This document shows, piece by piece, positions 6,062 to 8,980 of a stretch of 8,980 nt of DNA. The DNA lies in NCBI GenBank assembly GCA_040900345.1, contig JBBDZE010000004.1, positions 1 through 8,980 of the forward strand, written 5' to 3'. Numbering within the stretch: position 1 is the stretch's first letter; every line of letters starts with the position of its first letter. The DNA comes from JBBDZE01 sp040900345 (lineage in GTDB: Bacteria > Patescibacteriota > Minisyncoccia > Spechtbacterales > 2-12-FULL-38-22). The notes beneath the pieces are model-generated. The model did not search any database and was not told the origin of the DNA. It saw nothing but the letters and a program-made list of their open reading frames with translations. A program made the position numbers and the translations under genes.

Positions 6062-6072
6062 ATAGTTACTGC

Positions 6073-6101
6073 ATTGTAGTCAAAGCTGGGGAAAAAGTAA
6101 A
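6073..6101 (-). promoter_or_regulatory. Promoter of the winged-helix gene
   Basis: On the minus strand, TTTACT (6096-6101) and TACAAT (6073-6078) are separated by exactly 17 bp. The start would be near 6066, right at the leader element. The -35 overlaps the base of the rplL terminator hairpin, so terminator and promoter are fused back to back. Confidence 0.6.
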
Positions 6102-6152
6102 TCCCATAATCAAAACACCCCCATTCGGGGGTGTTTTGATTATGGGATTTAC
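6097..6152 (-). terminator. 26-bp perfect hairpin terminator after rplL
   Basis: Positions 6097-6122 pair without a mismatch with 6127-6152, around a four-base loop (ATTC on plus). On the minus strand the stem is followed by TTTTT. The GC-rich top (ACACCCCC/GGGGGTGT) followed by TTTT inside the stem would terminate on its own. The stem begins 5 bases after the rplL stop codon. Confidence 0.93.
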
Positions 6153-6157
6153 CGCCC

Positions 6158-6604
6158 TTACTTGAGGGTAACGGTTGCACCCGCCTCTTCCAACTTTTTC
6201 TTCATTTCTTCTCCCTCCTCGCGCGCAACGCCCTCCTTTACTACGCTCGGGGCGCTGTCGGCCAAGTCTTTGGCCTCTTTCAATCCCAATTCGGTGACCG
6301 CGCGAATCGCCTTGATAACACCAATCTTGTTACTACCCGCGTCGGTAATCTCAACGGCAACCGTCGAGGATACCTCTTCAGCGGCTTCAGCGCCGGCGGG
6401 AGCCGCACCCGCTACTGCCACAGGGGCAGCTGCGGAAACACCGAACTTCTCTTCCAAGACCTTTACCAATTCGGAAAGGTCCAATACGCTCATCTGTTCA
6501 ATCTGTGCAACGAGGTCCTTGAACTTTTCGGGAACCTCTACTGTCGCCTCCTTGGCTTCAGCGGCCTCAGGGGCAGTCTCTTGCTCTTTGGTTTCTTCAG
6601 CCAT
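6158..6604 (-). CDS. rplL: 50S ribosomal protein L7/L12
   Basis: 148 aa. L7/L12 dimers bind L10 on the ribosomal stalk and recruit translation factor GTPases. The N-terminal dimerisation helices are KFKDLVAQIEQMSVLDLSEL and VKVLEEKFGV. They are followed by an Ala-rich hinge (APVAVAGAAPAGAEAAEE) and the conserved globular C-domain with NKIGVIKAIRAVTELGLKEA, KDLADSAPSVVKEGV and EEMKKKLEEAGATVTLK. The usual length is 120-130 aa. The excess is an acidic Ala/Glu-rich N-terminal extension (about residues 2-24) before the dimerisation helix. The downstream methionine of QMSV lies inside that helix, so the annotated start is the only sensible one. It lies after rplJ in the same transcript, separated by a palindromic repeat, and ends at a strong terminator. 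Confidence 0.97.
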   Translation of the reverse strand: MAEETKEQETAPEAAEAKEATVEVPEKFKDLVAQIEQMSVLDLSELVKVLEEKFGVSAAAPVAVAGAAPAGAEAAEEVSSTVAVEITDAGSNKIGVIKAIRAVTELGLKEAKDLADSAPSVVKEGVAREEGEEMKKKLEEAGATVTLK

Positions 6605-6631
6605 TATGTGTGTTCGCTTCGCTCACAAACA

Positions 6632-6705
6632 AGAGCATTAGGTTTTAGAGCATTAGAGCTTTAGGAAAGGTCCTAACACCTAGTGCTCTAGAGCTCTAAA
6701 GCTCT
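6632..6705. repeat. Interspersed TAGAGC palindrome, copy C
   Basis: This is the longest and most symmetrical copy, in the rplJ-rplL gap. TAGAGCATTAGAGCTTTAGG and CCTAACACCTAGTGCTCTAG form the arms around a short centre, with extra TAGAGC/GCTCTA words outside. It matches copy A (inverted) and copy B. In the mRNA it makes a long hairpin between the L10 and L7/L12 frames and could tune the unequal stoichiometry of the two proteins by differential stability; that role is speculative. Confidence 0.8.
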
Positions 6706-6736
6706 GTAAATACGAGCGTTAGCGAGTAGTTAATTG

Positions 6737-7261
6737 TTATGCTTTTTGATCAGCGATTCCCTGCAAGGCATATACTAGCCCGCGCATATTGCCGTTCAGC
6801 ACACGAACGAAGCTGCTGGCCGGTGCGGCAATGGTGCCGACAACCTTTGCCAAAAGCTCTTCGCGGCTTGGCAAGGTAGCCAACTGCACGACCTCTGCAG
6901 CACTCAACATCGCGCCATCCATAATCCCCGAAATAATCTGCAATTGTTCGGTCTCTTTTTGGGCTTGATAGACAGCCTTGCTGGTTGCCGCGACATCCGT
7001 CATGCCAAAGGCCAGCGCGATCTCGCCTTCCATACCCACCGGATTCACACCGGTAATCCCCGCGCTTTCAAGCGCGCGCGCAATAAGGCGCTTTCTGGCA
7101 ACGAGGTACGTGCCGCCGCTCTGTCGCACGTTTGCGCGCAGGTTCGTCAAACCAACCACATCCATGCCCTGGAAGTTGGTAAAAATCACCACGTGGGCGT
7201 TCTTCAACGAATCTTCCAAGATTCGAATCACTTCTTCTTTTTTGGCTCGTGAAATTGCCAT
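6737..7261 (-). CDS. rplJ: 50S ribosomal protein L10
   Basis: 174 aa, normal length. L10 binds 23S rRNA at the stalk base and carries L7/L12 dimers on its C-terminal helix. The N-terminus MAISRAKKEEVIRILEDSL, the segment VVIFTNFQGMDVVGLTNLR, GGTYLVARKRLIARALE and the late LPSREELLAKVVGTIAAPAS with the helical tail FVRVLNGNMRGLVYALQGIA are all typical. It starts a two-gene stalk operon with rplL, downstream of a long leader containing an L10-type regulatory structure, so autogenous control by the L10-L7/L12 complex is expected. The rplK-rplA genes that usually precede it are not adjacent; mltG lies upstream instead. No strong Shine-Dalgarno sequence precedes the ATG. Confidence 0.98.
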   Translation of the reverse strand: MAISRAKKEEVIRILEDSLKNAHVVIFTNFQGMDVVGLTNLRANVRQSGGTYLVARKRLIARALESAGITGVNPVGMEGEIALAFGMTDVAATSKAVYQAQKETEQLQIISGIMDGAMLSAAEVVQLATLPSREELLAKVVGTIAAPASSFVRVLNGNMRGLVYALQGIADQKA

Positions 7262-7320
7262 ACCAATTTTCTCGGCAAAGCGAGCGTACTCGCGAAGCTG
7301 AGCTGGTAGAAAATTGAGTA

Positions 7321-7358
7321 CCCTGAGCGAGTTGCGCGAAGCGCAACGAGTCGAAGGG
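7321..7358. repeat. Palindromic repeat unit 1 (CCCTGAGC...TCGAAGGG type)
   Basis: A 38-base imperfect palindrome: GTTGCGC and GCGCAAC pair around GAA, flanked by CCCTGAGCGA and TCGAAGGG ends. It resembles the CCTTCGAC...CTCAGG family common in Patescibacteria intergenic regions (from memory). It lies in the rplJ leader close to the gene. Confidence 0.6.
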
Positions 7359-7374
7359 TGCCTTTATGAATGGA

Positions 7375-7417
7375 TCCTTCGACTTGTTCACCGTGAGCGC
7401 AGTCGAACGGCTCAGGA
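7375..7417. repeat. Palindromic repeat unit 2, inverted relative to unit 1
   Basis: A 43-base element starting TCCTTCGACTTG and ending GAACGGCTCAGGA. Its ends match those of unit 1 in opposite orientation, so the two units could pair with each other as well as fold singly. It is part of the transcribed rplJ leader. Confidence 0.6.
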
Positions 7418-7446
7418 TTTTTTTCTTCGCAAGGCGAAGAAAAAAA
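7418..7446. repeat. 13-bp T/A-flanked hairpin in the rplJ leader
   Basis: TTTTTTTCTTCGC (7418-7430) pairs with 7434-7446 around AAG. The T-run precedes rather than follows the GC part on both strands, so it is not a classical terminator by itself, though its T arm also serves as the tail of the hairpin at 7453-7469. Confidence 0.55.
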
Positions 7447-7469
7447 ATAAAACGACCTTTAAGGGGCCG
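7447..7469 (-). terminator. Possible attenuator in the rplJ leader
   Basis: On the minus strand a 5-bp stem (CGGCC with GGTCG, one G-U; 7465-7469 with 7453-7457) is followed by TTTTATTTTTT. The tail is good and the stem is short. It sits between the L10 leader and the gene, where attenuators of rplJL operons are found in Firmicutes. Confidence 0.4.
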
Positions 7470-7529
7470 CAGTGAGATCACAAACATTTGTTCGAACGTT
7501 TGTATGAACGTCCGTTCTGTTTATGATTA

Positions 7530-7624
7530 CCTCGGTAGGCGACGTTTAATCCCTTGCGGGAGCCCATCCCAACGCCCCGACCAAAACGTCGGGGGTATAC
7601 GGGACCCCGACCGATGCGTCGAGG
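7530..7624 (-). promoter_or_regulatory. Leader domain with mutually exclusive hairpins
   Basis: On the transcribed minus strand, GTCGGGG (7605-7611) and a second GTCGGGG (7575-7581) compete for one CCCCGAC (7588-7594). GACGTTT (7584-7590) can also pair with AAACGTC (7541-7547). CCTCG (7620-7624) and CGAGG (7530-7534) could close the domain, and TCCC-GCAA-GGGA forms a small GNRA hairpin near 7549-7560. This layout is what a two-state switch needs, but no partner is known. Confidence 0.5.
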
Positions 7625-7740
7625 CTGTCTACGGCTATATTGAAGGCCCGCCTGCACGTGTGATGAATGCTGCCACAGCCGGTTCCCTGCTCGCGGCTCA
7701 GAACCAAGAAGGGCGCAAACAGCACACGTGCAAGCGAGTT
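7625..7740 (-). promoter_or_regulatory. L10-type ribosomal protein leader
   Basis: The 10-bp stem TGCACGTGTG/CACACGTGCA (7723-7732 with 7653-7662) encloses a second hairpin GGTTC/GAACC (7701-7705 with 7681-7685) and the GGCTGTGGCAGC segment. This resembles the known L10 leader that is bound by L10-(L7/L12)4 upstream of rplJ. The position right after the promoter and upstream of rplJ supports the call. The match was made from memory, not with a covariance model. Confidence 0.75.
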
Positions 7741-7746
7741 GATGAC

Positions 7747-7775
7747 AATATACCAAGTAATATAGAGAACGTCAA
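7747..7775 (-). promoter_or_regulatory. Promoter of the rplJ-rplL operon
   Basis: TTGACG (7770-7775) and TATATT (7747-7752) on the minus strand are separated by exactly 17 bp, close to the sigma-70 consensus. The start would be near 7740. The -35 begins 27 bases after the mltG stop, and no terminator separates mltG from it. Confidence 0.85.
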
Positions 7776-7802
7776 CCTAGCCCGGCCCCAATCTCACATC
7801 TC

Positions 7803-8828
7803 CTACCTCAAATATCGCGCAATATTTCGATTGTGTTCGCTGAGTGTTCGCGCAAAGTGCGTCACGCCGCTTCGGTCGCTTACATAAAAAATGTAATCAC
7901 TGGAAGCGGGATTAAGCGCCGCATCAATGGCCTGCAAGCTTGGGTTGGCTATGGGAGTGGGTGGCAAACCCGTATAGCGATACGTGTTGTAGGGTGAATC
8001 AAGCGATTTGTCCGAACTGCGCATGACACGTTTCAGTACGTACACAAGGGTCGCGTCCATCTGCAGCGGCATGCCATTAGCCACACGATTATTAATGACG
8101 CTCGCCGCCAGGCGCATCTCTTCTTCACTGCGAACCTCCCGCTGCAAGATACTTGCCATGATAAGCACGTCGTAGAATCGCTCGGTCCTGCCAACCCGAT
8201 CGCCAACCCTTTCGCTAAAATTATGCAGCATCGCGTCAATCACCTCTTCTGAACTGGACCCGACTTTAAACTCATATGTGTCGGGGAACAAAAATCCCTC
8301 GAGCGAGTATGCTTCGGGTACGGCATCAAAGAAGGCGTACTGGTATTGCGCTTTGGCGTCGGTGCTTTTAATGGTCGCAGCAAGCTCAAATGCTTCTTGG
8401 TCTTCAATAACTCGATGCATGTACAGACGGTTGGCTATCTTGTCGATAGTATCTCCCTCATAAATAATCACCCTGACATGGTCGATGGTCTGGCCGGCAC
8501 TTAAGATACTAATAATTTCCCTTTGGCTCATATTGGGACCTAATTCATAGACTCCAGCTTGCAGGGCGCTTCCCTTGCCCGAGAGGACTGCATAGGCCAC
8601 AAAGGTCGTATCGTATTGAATAATCTCCTCCTCTTGCAGGACATCCGCAATCTGCTGCACGCCCAGTCCTCTTCCGACCACTACCTGCTTCAATTCCTGG
8701 GCGTGAGCGTCACGCGGCTGGGATACGAAGTACACAAAAACAGCCAACACCGAGATGGCCGCTACATCCGCAAGAATAACGCCGAGTAAAATGAGAACCC
8801 GTGGCGAACGCAATACCATAGTATCCAT
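7803..8828 (-). CDS. mltG: Endolytic peptidoglycan transglycosylase MltG (YceG-like)
   Basis: 341 aa from the ATG at 8828. The frame is open to an ATG at 8876, but that start would place the tRNA-Trp terminator inside the gene, so a start at 8828 or 8819 is preferred. One membrane helix comes first (IDs by sequence: VLILLGVILADVAAISVLAV), then a LysM-like region (about 45-120), then the YceG catalytic domain. Visible hallmarks are SLEGFLFPDTYEF, the catalytic segment ASILQREVRSEEEM with the expected glutamate in QREV, the NNRVANGMPLQMDATLVY strand, SPYNTYRYTGLPPTPIANPS and AIDAALNPA. MltG cuts nascent glycan strands at the membrane and is thought to set strand length. It lies alone between tRNA-Trp and the rplJ promoter. 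Length is usual for the family. Confidence 0.95.
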   Translation of the reverse strand: MDTMVLRSPRVLILLGVILADVAAISVLAVFVYFVSQPRDAHAQELKQVVVGRGLGVQQIADVLQEEEIIQYDTTFVAYAVLSGKGSALQAGVYELGPNMSQREIISILSAGQTIDHVRVIIYEGDTIDKIANRLYMHRVIEDQEAFELAATIKSTDAKAQYQYAFFDAVPEAYSLEGFLFPDTYEFKVGSSSEEVIDAMLHNFSERVGDRVGRTERFYDVLIMASILQREVRSEEEMRLAASVINNRVANGMPLQMDATLVYVLKRVMRSSDKSLDSPYNTYRYTGLPPTPIANPSLQAIDAALNPASSDYIFYVSDRSGVTHFARTLSEHNRNIARYLR

Positions 8829-8851
8829 AGTGTACCATATCCCTTCATTGC

Positions 8852-8873
8852 AAAAGCCCCACTCAGGGGCTTT
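8852..8873 (-). terminator. Intrinsic terminator after tRNA-Trp
   Basis: AAAGCCCC and GGGGCTTT (8-bp stem, 8853-8860 with 8866-8873) enclose a 5-base loop, followed by TTTT on the minus strand. It ends the tRNA-Trp transcript 43 bases after the tRNA and lies upstream of the chosen mltG start. Confidence 0.8.
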
Positions 8874-8883
8874 CATGCTTTAG

Positions 8884-8919
8884 GGCAGGCCTGCCTGCCG
8901 AAGCTTTAGCGTAGGCAGG
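8884..8919. repeat. CCTGCCTGCCG-type palindromic repeat overlapping the tRNA-Trp 3' end
   Basis: CCTGCCT (8890-8896) pairs with AGGCAGG (8913-8919) around GCCGAAGCTTTAGCGT. A perfect 12-base palindrome, GGCAGGCCTGCC (8884-8895), adjoins it. Similar elements recur in Parcubacteria genomes, as I recall. Here its last bases are also the end of the tRNA acceptor stem. Confidence 0.55.
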
Positions 8920-8980
8920 GGCTGAGGGAATCGAACCCCCGACCGCGGTTTTGGAGACCGCCGTTATACCACTTAACTAA
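8916..8980 (-). tRNA. tRNA-Trp (anticodon CCA), 5' end beyond the window
   Basis: The minus strand shows the D-arm, the anticodon stem GCGGT/ACCGC with loop CTCCAAA (anticodon CCA), the T-arm GGGGG-TTCGATT-CCCTC, the acceptor 3' strand AGCCCCT and discriminator G, which is the expected base for tRNA-Trp. About eight 5' bases, including the AGGGGCT acceptor strand, lie past the window end. CCA is not encoded. A CCA anticodon and UGG-only Trp reading agree with the standard code. Confidence 0.93.

Noticed and set aside
6162..6641. 159-codon Ala/Ser-rich plus-strand frame
   Set aside because: It is the antisense of rplL, and its bias is caused by the Ala/Glu-rich hinge codons on the other strand.
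337..6705. CRISPR array from the recurring palindromes
   Set aside because: The copies are kilobases apart, of differing length and orientation, with no regular spacers and no cas genes.
7366..7887. 173-codon open frame on the plus strand
   Set aside because: It runs across the structured rplJ leader, its promoter and the end of mltG; its residues come from hairpin repeats and antisense sequence.
8829..8876. Longer mltG start at 8876
   Set aside because: It would encode the tRNA-Trp terminator hairpin as protein; the added residues precede a normal membrane anchor and look non-native.

Overview
The window looks like a chromosomal piece of an ultra-small Patescibacteria/CPR bacterium, most likely Parcubacteria-like. 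This is inferred from the compact division cluster (mraZ-rsmH-ftsL-ftsI-murF-like), very short or degenerate cell-wall genes, weak or absent Shine-Dalgarno sequences, tRNA genes without an encoded CCA, and many palindromic intergenic repeats. No lineage-diagnostic marker was checked. The standard code is used: no in-frame TGA is needed. All nine protein genes are on the minus strand and end in TAA or TAG, so they are read from the right end of the window to the left.

Layout in transcription order, right to left. A partial tRNA-Trp(CCA) gene is followed by its terminator and by mltG (endolytic peptidoglycan transglycosylase). A near-consensus promoter just after mltG starts a leader of about 480 nt that carries an L10-type ribosomal-protein leader, a domain of mutually exclusive hairpins, a possible attenuator and two interspersed palindromes. 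It leads into rplJ and rplL (ribosomal stalk proteins L10 and L7/L12), which end in a 26-bp perfect hairpin terminator. A second promoter serves a single-gene unit encoding a winged-helix regulator with a degenerate nucleotidyltransferase-like domain, closed by another terminator. Then comes the mraZ control region: an extended -10 promoter, TGG boxes at 10-bp spacing fitting a MraZ operator, and three exact DnaA-box 9-mers. The division and wall operon mraZ, rsmH, ftsL, ftsI (PBP2/3-type transpeptidase) and a MurF-like gene with ruined active-site motifs follows. The left end holds tRNA-Glu(CTC), a bidirectional terminator, and on the plus strand the 3' part of a tRNA-like gene whose isotype I could not settle.

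The genes combine cell-wall growth and division (mltG, ftsI, ftsL, murF-like, rsmH, mraZ) with the ribosomal stalk.

The most interesting signals are regulatory. An approximately 80-nt RNA leader with two conserved hairpins occurs upstream of both mraZ and the winged-helix gene. DnaA-box and MraZ-box motifs share one region. A three-copy family of about 55-75-nt imperfect palindromes sits between operon genes. The MurF homologue appears to be a pseudoenzyme.
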